DNA of 64,000 bases from Oscillospiraceae bacterium (lineage in GTDB: Bacteria > Bacillota > Clostridia > Oscillospirales > Oscillospiraceae), in contig SVLJ01000004.1 of assembly GCA_015067995.1 (NCBI GenBank), positions 124,001 to 188,000 of the forward strand, given 5' to 3'. Made by a program: the position numbers and the translations under genes. Shown here in pieces: positions 36,501-45,120 of the stretch (its first letter is position 1; each line of letters opens with the position of its first letter). A model generated the notes under the pieces. It was not told where the DNA came from, ran no database searches, and saw only the letters and a list, made by a program, of their open reading frames with translations.

Positions 36501-36879
36501 TGTACAGCTCATCAAAAAGCGCCATCATCTGTTCCAGAAACGCCGCTTTCCGGGACGGGTGCCGATATACCTTCAGCTCTGATGCAATTTCGCTGAAAGC
36601 TCTCTGGAGGATCAGCAGCTTGCCGCCGGCATCCAGCAACACATCCGCCAAGCCTCCGGTTCTGCTAAGGACACGGGTCGCCAGCCGATGGAAGCTCAGC
36701 ACCTCCGCATGTCGGCTGACCGTATCCCCACAATACGTGCAAAGATCCATTTCCGCCGCATGGGAAGCATGCTCCGGCACCAACAGAATCTGGCGGGAAT
36801 CATCACCCAGCTCCCGTATCTGTCTCAGAATCCGATCGGATTTTCCGGTTCTGGCTCGTCCTATCAAGATAGTCAGCAT
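33559..36879 (-). CDS. addB: ATP-dependent helicase/nuclease subunit B
   Basis: 1106 residues. The Walker A is GRARTGKSDRI at the start; the inactivated helicase fold follows. The C-terminal RecB-type nuclease contains KVDRVDGW ... LRVVDYKTGKKSF. Four cysteines of the Fe-S cluster are all present: one in NSCHFAYF and three at the C-terminus in CRYCSWASACHFEEGR. It recognises Chi and degrades one strand. It is the first gene of the addB-addA operon; no convincing sigma-A promoter was found in the 167-bp divergent gap. Confidence 0.95.
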   Translation of the reverse strand: MLTILIGRARTGKSDRILRQIRELGDDSRQILLVPEHASHAAEMDLCTYCGDTVSRHAEVLSFHRLATRVLSRTGGLADVLLDAGGKLLILQRAFSEIASELKVYRHPSRKAAFLEQMMALFDELYSYDITPAALAEKAQEVTGATAEKLADLSLLYAYYRETLAAAGFDPRDRMAKLYDHLGDSGYIDGTHIFVDGFTYFNAVELKVLSVFLRRAASVTVTLLGQANGGREEIFDASYRTRDALVRLAQEYGVSAEVVYTTADGTTHPLSHLERCFFGGDERWEGEVSCIRIREAQDIFSETEQAAAQIRRMVAAGKCRYRDILVGTRNMGDYESVIESVFQRYEIPIYMSRRSDILETPVMTMIFGALDAVNGGFEYEDMFRYLKTGLTGLSADQCDRLENYVLAWDIHGSMWLRDVDWTANPDGYGARWSEGRKNALAKINELRRKVAEPLKILADGLKSAETAGEQVRALYAFLEELGLQKRLEMQRKRLADQGWLQRAEETAQLWQVLCGVLDQFVELLNDTPLSTDEFLRLLRQVVTQYSVGTIPVSLDQVTVSEITRNDRHTVRHFILLGANDHVIPTAGSGGGILNDDDRDALLSLGMRLAPRGMELLNIELQNLYAALAQPTESLTVSYPVTDVSGSELRPAFVIERICRLFPGVVVEKEDPHRPWRFAAVVPALEAAGNEPGGALWKWFEESGGYEWQLAAMKHVRGMERGQLSKSAVSALYGSRFHMSASRVERLNSCHFAYFMEYGLKARERPKATFDAPQVGTFLHFVLENVTREVMAQGGYAAVSDEQLRGLTEKYADEYAQLEYPNLRDCTARFRYLFRRLRNTARMIVLETAEELRHSDFVPLEFELAFGEGGTLPAVTITEPDSELRITGKVDRVDGWLKDGKLYLRVVDYKTGKKSFDLAEVRMGLDLQMLLYLFTIDRDGEAYFGHEIEPAGVLYLPARDQILAAERSITPEQLAALREKTLRRSGLLLEEQDVLQAMEHEALTAPQYLPLRIDKNGDISGSIASAARLGALSRYVDKLLHQIACELRDGNIDADPCCHSEEDRFCRYCSWASACHFEEGRGRDRLRYIAPIKAEEFWDQIGKEEDA

Positions 36880-37046
36880 ACGCCTGATCCCTCTTTCTCG
36901 CCGCAGCGGTCAGTAAATATTTCTTAACTTGCAGTGTATCACACTTTCTGTCCGAAAAACAGGTCACTATGCAGAATCCCGGGAAAAGTTGCGTTTTTCC
37001 ACGCAGCATGATAGACTTGTAAAAAACACGCTCAGGAGGCTCGTCT

Positions 37047-37715
37047 ATGCACATTCCCAACGGAACCACGGCAGCTGTGGAACTGGAACTGTTTGAGCCG
37101 GCTCTGGAGGCTGCACTGCTTCCCTCTCCCGATTACGATACCGCCCGGTGGCTGTATGTGCCCAATACATACTCCGAATACCGCTACATTCTGGGAACCC
37201 GGGGCAAGAAGCCGTTGATCTGCATCGGTATCAATCCCTCCACTGCCGCCCCGGACGCACTGGATCCCACCCTGCAGTCTGTGGAGCGCATCGCCCACGC
37301 CAACGGTTATGACAGTTTTCTCATGTTCAACGTGTACGCCCAGCGTGCGACCCGTCCGGACGATATGGAGCCGGAGCTGAACCCTGCCCTCCATGAAGAG
37401 AACAAGAAAGCCTTTGCCTATCTGCTTTCTCTGTCTGAGCAGCCCGCCGTCTGGGCTGCCTGGGGCAATATTATTGAGAAGCGGGATTATCTTCCCGCCT
37501 GTGTGCGGGAACTGGCAGCGCTGGGACAGCAAGTAGACGCCCGGTGGTTCACCGCCGGCCCTCTTTTGAAATCCGGTCACCCTCACCACCCCTTGTATCT
37601 GCGGCGCAACACCACGCTGATCCCCTTCGACGCCGACGCCTATTTTTTCGCGCAGCAGCAGCGCATTGCGGAAAAATCCTCTGTTTCTCGGCGCGGGCGG
37701 CGAAAAGCCCCATAA
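37047..37715 (+). CDS. DUF1643 family protein
   Basis: 222 residues, soluble. The stretch YILGTRGKKPLICIGINPSTA (near 48-68), followed by TLQSVERIAHANGYDSFLMFNVYAQRAT, is characteristic of the DUF1643 family. Function is not established; the family has a fold related to uracil-DNA-glycosylase-like proteins. The tail is basic. AGGAGG lies before the ATG. It is divergent from addB and ends in its own terminator. Confidence 0.82.
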   Translation: MHIPNGTTAAVELELFEPALEAALLPSPDYDTARWLYVPNTYSEYRYILGTRGKKPLICIGINPSTAAPDALDPTLQSVERIAHANGYDSFLMFNVYAQRATRPDDMEPELNPALHEENKKAFAYLLSLSEQPAVWAAWGNIIEKRDYLPACVRELAALGQQVDARWFTAGPLLKSGHPHHPLYLRRNTTLIPFDADAYFFAQQQRIAEKSSVSRRGRRKAP

Positions 37716-37722
37716 TAGTGAG

Positions 37723-37772
37723 CGATCCGGTATGACAAGCAAAATCACTTGTCATACCGGATGTTTTCTTGT
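37723..37772 (+). terminator. Terminator between the DUF1643 and ABC-F genes
   Basis: A long perfect stem, ATCCGGTATGACAAG with its complement, has an 8-base loop and is followed by GTTTTCTTGTTTTT. It serves the plus-strand gene and possibly the converging one. Confidence 0.85.
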
Positions 37773-37779
37773 TTTTAGA

Positions 37780-39561
37780 TCACGTCTGCGCATCAATTCG
37801 CTCTTTCAGCTCATTGAGATACACCCAGCGCTCCGTCTTCTCCTCCAGCTGACGATTCAGTTCCTCCTGTCGTTCCGTCAACAGCTGCAGCCGGATATAA
37901 TCGCTGCCGCATACGGACATTTCCGTGTCACAGGAAGCAATCTCCTCCTCCAAAGCGGCAATATCGTCATCAATGGTCTCAAATTCCTTCTGCTCTTTGA
38001 AGGTAAATTTCAGCTTTTTCTCCCGGGGTTTTTCCGCCGCAGTCCTCGATTTCTCCGCAGGTGCGGTCTCGACCTTTTCCTCTTCCTGCCGAAGCTCCGA
38101 CCAATCAGACCAGTTGCCTACACAGTGGAAAATCTCACCGCCGTCCCGCACCTCGAAGATTGAAGTAGCCAGCTTGTCCAGAAACCAGCGGTCATGGGAC
38201 ACTGCCAGAATAGGGCCGGAAAATGTCTGCAAATAGTCCTCCAGAATGGCCAGCGTGATAACATCCAGATCGTTGGTAGGCTCGTCCAAAAGCAGGATAT
38301 TGGGTGCCGTCATCAGAATGGACAGCAGATACAACCGCCGCCGCTCACCGCCGGAAAGCCGTCCGATAGGCCGGGATTGCAAATCGCCGGTAAACAGGAA
38401 CCGCTCCATCATGGCATTGGCGGTAATGACACCTTCTTCCGTATGCAGCTCATGGGCGATCTCGTGGATGAAGTCATAGACCCGCTGATTCAGATCCAGT
38501 TCCCTGCCTTCCTGCGAGAAATGGCCGATGCGGACAGTGGCCCCCATTTCCACACTGCCGGAATCCGGCTGAAGATCACCGGCAATGAGATGCAGCAATG
38601 TGGACTTGCCAACACCGTTGTGGCCCACAATGCCGATGCGATCTGTACGCAGGATTCCGTAGGAAAAATCCTTCAGCACGCACTTATCGCCAAACGACTT
38701 GGAAACATTGTTCAGCTGGATGGTTTTTCGCCCCAGACGGCTGGAGGCCGCCGCCATGGATACGGTTTCGTCCGTCTCCGGTGCCGCCTGCTCCTTCAGC
38801 TCCTCATAGCGCCGGATACGGTCCTTGCTCTTGGTAGTACGGGCACGACAGCCCCGCATGATCCATTCACGCTCCACCCGCAGAATGGACTGACGCTTGC
38901 GTTCGGATGCCTCCGCCATTTCCTCTCGCTCGGTCTTCAGTTCCAGATACCGGGAATAATTGCCCTCATAGTGATACAGCTTACCGCGGGAGACCTCGGT
39001 GATATGATCCGTCACCCGTTCCAGGAAATAGCGGTCATGGGTCACCATAATGAGGCCGCCCCGGAAGCGCCGCAGACGCTCCTCCAGCCACGTGACCATT
39101 TCCGTATCCAGATGGTTGGTTGGCTCGTCCAGAATCAGCACATCCGCAGGATGGATCAATGCCGCCGCCAGCGCTACCCGCTTGCGCTGTCCGCCGGATA
39201 GAGTACCTACCCTCTGCTCCACATCTGTGATCCCCAGCTTATTCAGCATGGAACGCGCCTCGTATTCATTCAGTGCCCGGAACTCCGCGGGAAAGCTGAG
39301 AAACACCTGTTCCAGCACCGTGGCATCGTCGCGCATATCCGGATTCTGGGACAGCAGACTCACCTGCACATTGGGATCCCGGCTGACGGTGCCGCCGTCC
39401 GGCTCCAGAACACCGGCCAGTACCTTAAGTAATGTGGATTTTCCCGTGCCGTTGACACCGATGACACCCAGCTTGTCTCCCTCGTTGAGATAAAGATCCA
39501 CATCCGAAAGCAACTGACGGCTGCCGAAGTTGATGGAAATGTGTTCTGCCGATAAGAGCAT
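37780..39561 (-). CDS. ABC-F family ATPase (Uup-like)
   Basis: 593 residues with two ABC cassettes and no membrane segment. The first cassette has GVNGTGKSTLL, LSGGQRKRVALAAALIHPADVLILDEPTNHLDTE; the second has GHNGVGKSTLL and LSGGERRRLYLLSILM ... LLLDEPTNDLD. The linker between them is charged and helical, and a C-terminal coiled coil (about 500-593) follows, as in Uup. ABC-F proteins act on the ribosome; some protect against antibiotics, but the sequence alone does not indicate a resistance subclass. The ATG at 39559-39561 has AGGAGG five bases upstream. Confidence 0.92.
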   Translation of the reverse strand: MLLSAEHISINFGSRQLLSDVDLYLNEGDKLGVIGVNGTGKSTLLKVLAGVLEPDGGTVSRDPNVQVSLLSQNPDMRDDATVLEQVFLSFPAEFRALNEYEARSMLNKLGITDVEQRVGTLSGGQRKRVALAAALIHPADVLILDEPTNHLDTEMVTWLEERLRRFRGGLIMVTHDRYFLERVTDHITEVSRGKLYHYEGNYSRYLELKTEREEMAEASERKRQSILRVEREWIMRGCRARTTKSKDRIRRYEELKEQAAPETDETVSMAAASSRLGRKTIQLNNVSKSFGDKCVLKDFSYGILRTDRIGIVGHNGVGKSTLLHLIAGDLQPDSGSVEMGATVRIGHFSQEGRELDLNQRVYDFIHEIAHELHTEEGVITANAMMERFLFTGDLQSRPIGRLSGGERRRLYLLSILMTAPNILLLDEPTNDLDVITLAILEDYLQTFSGPILAVSHDRWFLDKLATSIFEVRDGGEIFHCVGNWSDWSELRQEEEKVETAPAEKSRTAAEKPREKKLKFTFKEQKEFETIDDDIAALEEEIASCDTEMSVCGSDYIRLQLLTERQEELNRQLEEKTERWVYLNELKERIDAQT

Positions 39562-39716
39562 GGTTTCCTCCTGTCGCACCATCTGCTCAGCAGACAGTGC
39601 CATCATGTATATTCTGAGGTAGTATAACATATTACGCACAACTTTTCCACGAAAATTCTGTGCTTTTTCTCTGTTCTGTGGTATGCTGGTACGTATCAGA
39701 CAAAAGGAGGAGTGCC

Positions 39717-40604
39717 ATGCAGACCATATCCATCACCATTACACCGGAAGATGACGGCAAGAAGGTGAAAACCGTACTGAAATATCGTCTTGGCTTTTCC
39801 TCCCACGCCATTGGCGGATTGACACGCACCGAAACCGGTATCCGGGTCAACGGGCAGCGCGCTTTTTCCACCGTCCGGCTGCACACCGGCGATGTACTGA
39901 CCGCAGAAATCGGTGACCGCAAGCCGCTGGAAACCGAGGTCATTCCCTGCAGCTGGCCGCTGGAGATCGTCTATGAGGATGAGTACCTGCTGGTGGTGAA
40001 CAAACCTGCCGGCATGGTGGCGCTGGCCTCAAGCTTCCTTCCGGAAACCCCTACGGTGGCAGGTGCATTGGCGTATCAAAAGGGCGAGGCATCGATATTC
40101 CATGTGGTAAACCGTCTGGACAAAGGCACCACAGGCCTGATGACCGTCGCCAAAAGCGGTTATGTCCACAATCTGCTGCGCAAGCTTCTTCACAGCGGCG
40201 AATTCTATCGTGAATACCGCGGGATCTGCATCGGCTGCCCACAGCCTGAAGCTGGTATCATTGATCTGCCCATTGGCCGGGCGGAGGATTCCGCCATTGC
40301 CCGCCGCATCCGTCCTGACGGTGCTCCCTCTGTGAGCCGATACGAAGTTCTGGAGAAAACGAATCTGTTCGCCTTGGTGAAGCTGCAGCCTCAGACAGGG
40401 CGCACCCACCAGCTGAGGCTGCACATGTCCGCCATCGGCCACCCGCTGGCGGGAGACTGGCTGTACGGCACAGAGGATGTGGATTTGATTTCCCGCGCCG
40501 CGCTCCATTCCTTCGCATTGCATCTGAAACACCCCGTTACCGGCGAGACACTGGAGTTGTCTGTGCCTCTGCCGGAGGACATGGCACGCCTGATGACCCT
40601 GTAA
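39717..40604 (+). CDS. RluA-family 23S/tRNA pseudouridine synthase
   Basis: 295 residues. An S4-like N-terminus (residues 1-80) is followed by the catalytic core with VNRLDKGTTGLMTVAKSG (near 128-145), where the Asp is the nucleophile; many members have HRLD, here it is NRLD. RTHQLRLHMSAIGHPLAGDWLYG near the end completes the family. It converts uridine to pseudouridine in rRNA or tRNA; the target cannot be told. AAAGGAGG precedes the ATG at 39717. Confidence 0.92.
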   Translation: MQTISITITPEDDGKKVKTVLKYRLGFSSHAIGGLTRTETGIRVNGQRAFSTVRLHTGDVLTAEIGDRKPLETEVIPCSWPLEIVYEDEYLLVVNKPAGMVALASSFLPETPTVAGALAYQKGEASIFHVVNRLDKGTTGLMTVAKSGYVHNLLRKLLHSGEFYREYRGICIGCPQPEAGIIDLPIGRAEDSAIARRIRPDGAPSVSRYEVLEKTNLFALVKLQPQTGRTHQLRLHMSAIGHPLAGDWLYGTEDVDLISRAALHSFALHLKHPVTGETLELSVPLPEDMARLMTL

Positions 40605-40646
40605 GCATTGCGTCCCCCGGCCACTGCCGGGGGACACGCTTTCTGC

Positions 40647-41543
40647 TCAGATAAGCGCGCTGCCCTGCTCCAAATCATCCCGCAAAAAGGCGGCATGAAT
40701 GGCATTGAGTACCCGTTTTTTGTCCCCGCTCCAAAGAGGTGCCAGCAAATCCCGCTTGGCACCGTCTCCCGTCATGCGGTGGATCACCATTTCCCGTGGC
40801 AGCTGACGGATGCATTCCTCCAGCACTGCGATATACGCGTCCAGCTCCATGGGCACAACCCTGCCTGCACGCCATTCGACCTCCAGATCTGTCCCCCGCA
40901 GCACATGGAGCAGATGAAATTTAATGCCATCCGCGCCGCACTGTCCAATGTATCGTGCTGTGGCCGTCATATCTTCCGGATACTCTCCCGGCAGCCCCAG
41001 GATCTGATGCACGATCACTTCCGCACCACTTCCCTTCAGCTGCTGCACCGCACGCTGGAATACAGGGAGATCATATCCCCGCCGCATCCATTCAGCAGTA
41101 TCGGGACGGATGGTCTGCAGTCCCAGTTCCACCCAAACCGGCTTGATGCGGCACAGCTCCGAAAGCAGCTCCAGAATATCCGGCGGCAGGCAGTCGGGGC
41201 GTGTGGCAACAGACAGGGCAACGATATCCTCCGGCGCTATTGCCTCCAGAAACAGCGGACGCAGCTGCTCTGCCGGTGCGTAGGTATTGGTAAAGGACTG
41301 AAAATATGCGATATATCCGGCTTGCGCGCCCGCCTTGGCCGCCACCCGTTTTTTCGCGGCAGATAACTGAACCGAAATATTGCCGGATTCCGCAAAGGCG
41401 CCTGCACCATCGCAGAATATACAACCGCGGCTGCCCAGCGTACCGTCCCGGTTGGGACAGGTACAGCCCGAGGACAAAGACAGTTTATATATCTTACGTC
41501 CAAACCGGCGGTACAGATATTCGTTAAGAGTATGGATATACAC
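40647..41543 (-). CDS. TIGR01212-type radical SAM protein
   Basis: 298 residues. The radical SAM cysteine arrangement in SGCTCPNRDGTLGSRGCIFC (about 26-45) has the longer first spacing (C-x11-C-x2-C) typical of this family. The substrate is unknown. The barrel continues with GYIAYFQSFTNTYAP and LSVATRPDCLPPDIL. The start is GTG at 41541-41543 with AAAGGAG ten bases upstream. Confidence 0.9.
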   Translation of the reverse strand: MYIHTLNEYLYRRFGRKIYKLSLSSGCTCPNRDGTLGSRGCIFCDGAGAFAESGNISVQLSAAKKRVAAKAGAQAGYIAYFQSFTNTYAPAEQLRPLFLEAIAPEDIVALSVATRPDCLPPDILELLSELCRIKPVWVELGLQTIRPDTAEWMRRGYDLPVFQRAVQQLKGSGAEVIVHQILGLPGEYPEDMTATARYIGQCGADGIKFHLLHVLRGTDLEVEWRAGRVVPMELDAYIAVLEECIRQLPREMVIHRMTGDGAKRDLLAPLWSGDKKRVLNAIHAAFLRDDLEQGSALI

Positions 41544-41632
41544 CGTGACCGGACTCCTTTCGCGGAATAAAGATAATTTACATGACTATAACAGAAAACC
41601 GCGCATTTTGCACCCTTTTTCCGTCATTCCCC

Positions 41633-41661
41633 TTGCGAACAGCCTCAGAAATTGGTATAAT
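41633..41661 (+). promoter_or_regulatory. Promoter of the methionine gamma-lyase-family gene
   Basis: TTGCGA (41633-41638), a 17-bp spacer and a perfect TATAAT (41656-41661), about 45 bp before the ATG. Confidence 0.65.
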
Positions 41662-41705
41662 TCGCACTTGTGTAACAACGACACTGTGAGAAAGAAGGAC
41701 TGACT

Positions 41706-42986
41706 ATGGACATCAACGGAATGTATGCACAGCTGGGCGTCAGCCGGGCTGTTTACGAATACGGTGAGGAAGTTCTCCGCTCTCTGCGTGAGCGGTTTGA
41801 CCACATTGACGCAGTGGCGGAATACAATCAGGCCAAGGTGCTCTCTGCCATGCAGAAGAACCGGGTCAATGCCACCCATTTTGCCGCCACCACCGGCTAC
41901 GGCTATAATGATGACGGCCGTGACAATCTGGAGCGGGTCTATGCCGACATTTTCCACACCGAGGCTGCTTTGGTGCGTCCCCAGATCACCTGCGGCACCC
42001 ATGCCCTGGCAGTGGCACTCTCTGCCAACCTGCTGCCCGGCGACGAGCTGCTGAGCCCCGTGGGTTCCCCCTACGACACATTGGAAGAAGTCATCGGTAT
42101 TCGGGAAAGCAAGTGTTCCCTGCGGGAATACGGCGTCACCTATGCCCAGGCTGATCTGAAGGCCAACGGCAGTTTTGATTACGATGCCATCCGCGCCAAG
42201 ATCAACGAACGTACAAAGCTCATCACCATTCAGCGTTCCAAAGGCTACGCCACTCGCCCCACCTTCTCTGTCGCGCAGATTGGTGAACTCATCGCCTTCT
42301 GCAAAGGCATCAAGCCGGATGTGAAGGTCATGGTGGACAACTGCTACGGAGAATTTGTTGAAGAAATCGAGCCCTCCGATGTGGGTGCCGACATGGTGGT
42401 GGGCAGCCTCATCAAAAATCCCGGCGGCGGTCTTGCTCCCATCGGCGGCTATATCTGCGGCACGCAGGAATGTGTGGATCGCTGTGCCTACCGGCTCTCG
42501 GCTCCCGGTCTGGGACAGGAAGTAGGCGCCAACCTGGGTCTGATGCCCTCCTTCTATCAAGGCTTGTTCCTCTCTCCCACCGTGGTTTCCGGCGCACTGA
42601 AGGGCGCTGTCTTTGCAGCCAATATCTATGAAAAGCTGGGCTTCGCCTGTGTCCCCAACGCTTCCGAAGACCGCCACGATATCATTCAGGCCGTGACTCT
42701 GGGCAGCCGGGAGGCGATGGTGGCCTTCTGCCGCGGCATTCAAGCCGCCGCACCGGTGGACAGCTATGTTTCCCCCGAGCCCTGGGCCATGCCCGGTTAT
42801 GATGCCGAGGTCATTATGGCTGCCGGTGCTTTCGTACAAGGCAGCAGTATCGAGCTCTCTGCCGACGGCCCCATCCGGGAACCCTACGCCGTCTACTTTC
42901 AGGGCGGTCTCACCTGGTATCATGCCAAACTGGGCATCCTCATGTCTCTCCAGAAGCTGGTAGATGCTGGTATTGTTGATCTGTAA
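41706..42986 (+). CDS. PLP-dependent methionine gamma-lyase family protein (aluminium-resistance/YnbB type)
   Basis: 426 residues of PLP fold type I. Typical stretches are HFAATTGYGYNDDGRDNLERVYADIF (near 56-81, only part needed for recognition), THALAVALSANLLPGD, MVDNCYGEFVE (near 210-220) and GSLIKNPGGGLAPIGGYI, with the PLP lysine in LIKNP. The family is annotated as aluminium-resistance or methionine-gamma-lyase-like, but the reaction is not firmly known. It is a single gene with its own promoter and terminator. Confidence 0.87.
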   Translation: MDINGMYAQLGVSRAVYEYGEEVLRSLRERFDHIDAVAEYNQAKVLSAMQKNRVNATHFAATTGYGYNDDGRDNLERVYADIFHTEAALVRPQITCGTHALAVALSANLLPGDELLSPVGSPYDTLEEVIGIRESKCSLREYGVTYAQADLKANGSFDYDAIRAKINERTKLITIQRSKGYATRPTFSVAQIGELIAFCKGIKPDVKVMVDNCYGEFVEEIEPSDVGADMVVGSLIKNPGGGLAPIGGYICGTQECVDRCAYRLSAPGLGQEVGANLGLMPSFYQGLFLSPTVVSGALKGAVFAANIYEKLGFACVPNASEDRHDIIQAVTLGSREAMVAFCRGIQAAAPVDSYVSPEPWAMPGYDAEVIMAAGAFVQGSSIELSADGPIREPYAVYFQGGLTWYHAKLGILMSLQKLVDAGIVDL

Positions 42987-43025
42987 TGTGATTCCACATT
43001 ACAGCTTTTATGCATCTTTTGGCAA

Positions 43026-43064
43026 GAAATGCCTCGGTTCCCAAAAGGAACCGAGGCATTTTCA
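43026..43064 (+). terminator. Terminator after the 41706-42986 gene
   Basis: The stem ATGCCTCGGTTCC/GGAACCGAGGCAT with a 5-base loop is followed by TTTTC. Confidence 0.85.
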
Positions 43065-43122
43065 GTCGCAATGCACCGGACAGCTAAACCGGCACACAAG
43101 GAGATACGGCCTTCGGATATGA

Positions 43123-44013
43123 TCAATCTTCCATGTAAATATCATATACCGCTTTGGAAATTCGCGCCAGAAACTCTTCTGCCGCGCCGGCACTACCGTC
43201 CTTCTCCCATTCTTCCTTTGTGCCAACATTGCCGTTATAGAATGTTACGATGACATAGTCTCCCTTCGGCGTATATACCACACCGGCGTCGTTGCACAGA
43301 CAGTTGGTCAAAGATCCTGTCTTCCGGGCAACACGCACCCCCTTCGGAAGATACTTGGCAAGTCTTGCTTTCTTGGGGATGGGATCCATCAAAGCCAATA
43401 CCTGCTCGCTGGCCTCACGACTCAGCAGCGTGGCATCGTGGAGTGCCTGCAGAATGGTGACCATATCACGTGGACTGCTGCAATCACTCTGCTCCGTTTC
43501 GCAGCGGAACCAGGGATTGTTATAGCTGTTGATCCTTTCTCCGGTCTCCGGATCATGGTAGAAGTTCCAGATGAGCTTTGTGCAGTCAAAATCCACCTTA
43601 GTCTTCTGCAGTCCCAGAGGACGAATCACATTCTCCAGAATGTTGTCCCGTCCTATCAGTGCGAAGAGCTTGTCCGTAGCAGTATTGTCGGACAGTGCCA
43701 TCATCAAAACAGCGTGGTCATGTACCGAAAGAGCAACATTATGATGGAATCGGTAAAGTATGCCGCTGCCCGGAGAAACAGTCTCCGGCGTGACCTCGAT
43801 ACAGTCATCCAGAGAAATCAGTCCGGCTTCTGCCTGCCGGAACAACTCCGTCAGCAGGTAAATCTTAAATACACTGGCAGTGGGGATAGCCTGATCTCCC
43901 TCCAGATAACAGTCTTCGCCGGTGTTCAAATCATAAAATGCAAATCCCAGCTGACCGGTGTAGCCCTGTTTCTCGTTTTTTACGGCTTCCAGGATGCGAT
44001 CTGCCTTTTTCAT
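43123..44013 (-). CDS. Serine hydrolase of the class A beta-lactamase fold, apparently cytoplasmic
   Basis: 296 residues. The three active-site elements of the penicillin-recognising fold are present: SVFK (S47, K50), SDN (108-110) and KTG (231-233). There is no signal peptide or lipobox; the protein begins MKKADRILEAVKNEK. The omega-loop ExxLN motif, where true class A enzymes have the general-base Glu, is not recognisable (the stretch after SDN reads KTKVDFDCTKLIW). It may therefore be a related esterase or peptidase rather than a lactamase. The gene has its own promoter and stands alone. Confidence 0.78.
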   Translation of the reverse strand: MKKADRILEAVKNEKQGYTGQLGFAFYDLNTGEDCYLEGDQAIPTASVFKIYLLTELFRQAEAGLISLDDCIEVTPETVSPGSGILYRFHHNVALSVHDHAVLMMALSDNTATDKLFALIGRDNILENVIRPLGLQKTKVDFDCTKLIWNFYHDPETGERINSYNNPWFRCETEQSDCSSPRDMVTILQALHDATLLSREASEQVLALMDPIPKKARLAKYLPKGVRVARKTGSLTNCLCNDAGVVYTPKGDYVIVTFYNGNVGTKEEWEKDGSAGAAEEFLARISKAVYDIYMED

Positions 44014-44048
44014 TTCCGCGTCCTCCTATGGATTTCGATTTTAAGTGT

Positions 44049-44076
44049 ATTATAACATAGCCGGAAGACATTTCAA
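44049..44076 (-). promoter_or_regulatory. Promoter of the serine hydrolase gene
   Basis: On the minus strand TTGAAA (44071-44076), a 16-bp spacer and TATAAT (44049-44054), close to the ATG. Confidence 0.65.
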
Positions 44077-44155
44077 GAAATCTTAAGAATTTAACCACGT
44101 TAAATATCAGTTCATTTTTCCGCTAAGTCAGTCGCAAATGGAATAAAATATATCA

Positions 44156-44204
44156 AAAAGTCAGCCGGACCTGCTTGTGATGACAGGAAACGGCTGACTT
44201 TTAT
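44156..44204 (-). terminator. Terminator of the DMT transporter gene
   Basis: The outer stem AAAAGTCAGCCG/CGGCTGACTTTT encloses an inner CCTG/CAGG pairing, followed on the minus strand by TTTTTGA. It overlaps the last codon of the gene. Confidence 0.7.
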
Positions 44205-45067
44205 AAAATCTGTTTTGGGGATATCTGCTCATCAGGCACATTGAACTTGGTATCCAGGAAAATACCTGCCATGATCACCACCAGGCCGATCACTTCCAGC
44301 AGCACAGGATATTCCTGCAGGAAAATCACCACCCACAGCGGCCCCATGACCACTTCCCACAGAGCAATGATCGTTGCCTTCTGAGGCGCGACGCGCTGAA
44401 GGCCCAGATTGTAGAAGGCATATCCGCCGCCTACCTGAATCACACCCTGCACCAGCATCATCAGCCATTCCCGACCGTTCAGATCAAACACGCCCATCAT
44501 TTTGGTGGGGAAAACCAGCGTCACCGCGATGAATACAAACAGATTTGCCACAGCAGTCAGTCCCAGCGGATTACCGCCAGACGCTTTCCTGGAGCTAATT
44601 GTCATACCGCCGAAAAAAACGCCGCAGCACAGTGCAACCAGATTGCCCGTCAGATTGGCGCCTGTGGTATCGGACAGCATAAACAGCACCACGCCTGTCA
44701 AAATCACGCAAACAGGAATGAATGCCTTCACTTTAAAAACACGGGTCTTGAGAAAATCCACCACAAAGAGGAGAATCAGCGATGCGTACTGCATACCAAG
44801 AACGATGGGTGCGGAGGTCATCGTCAACCCCACAACAACACACATAGTCAGTCCCAGATAGGAGCACAGATACATCAGCATCCAGCCGTTCCATCTCAGC
44901 TGTTTCGGACGAACAAATGCAGCCAATGTAATCGCTGCCAGCAGAGATCGGAGGCCCAAAATCAAAAAGGCATCCACGTCCAGGGATTTGACAAGAGGCG
45001 AACACAAGCTCCAGAGAAAAGCACCCAAAAAAACCATCATTCCGCCGGACAGACGAATACCGGACAT
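44201..45067 (-). CDS. DMT (EamA) family transporter
   Basis: 288 residues with about ten hydrophobic segments in two EamA repeats: the first begins GGMMVFLGAFLWSLCSPLVK, the second is around NLVALCCGVFFGGMTISSRKA. Members export amino acids or other small metabolites through the cytoplasmic membrane; the substrate is unknown. I chose the ATG at 45065-45067 over the GTG three codons earlier, which lies too close to its AAGGA. It follows the DUF368 gene by 53 bp on the same strand and is probably co-transcribed. Confidence 0.88.
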   Translation of the reverse strand: MSGIRLSGGMMVFLGAFLWSLCSPLVKSLDVDAFLILGLRSLLAAITLAAFVRPKQLRWNGWMLMYLCSYLGLTMCVVVGLTMTSAPIVLGMQYASLILLFVVDFLKTRVFKVKAFIPVCVILTGVVLFMLSDTTGANLTGNLVALCCGVFFGGMTISSRKASGGNPLGLTAVANLFVFIAVTLVFPTKMMGVFDLNGREWLMMLVQGVIQVGGGYAFYNLGLQRVAPQKATIIALWEVVMGPLWVVIFLQEYPVLLEVIGLVVIMAGIFLDTKFNVPDEQISPKQIL

Positions 45068-45120
45068 TGCAACCACTTCCTTTCTATCGCGAAAGCCGAA
45101 AAAGTGATTTATCTGGATTA

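Noticed and set aside
37780-39561. ABC-F gene as an antibiotic-resistance determinant
   Set aside because: The C-terminal coiled coil and domain layout resemble Uup-type housekeeping members; nothing in the sequence marks a resistance subclass.
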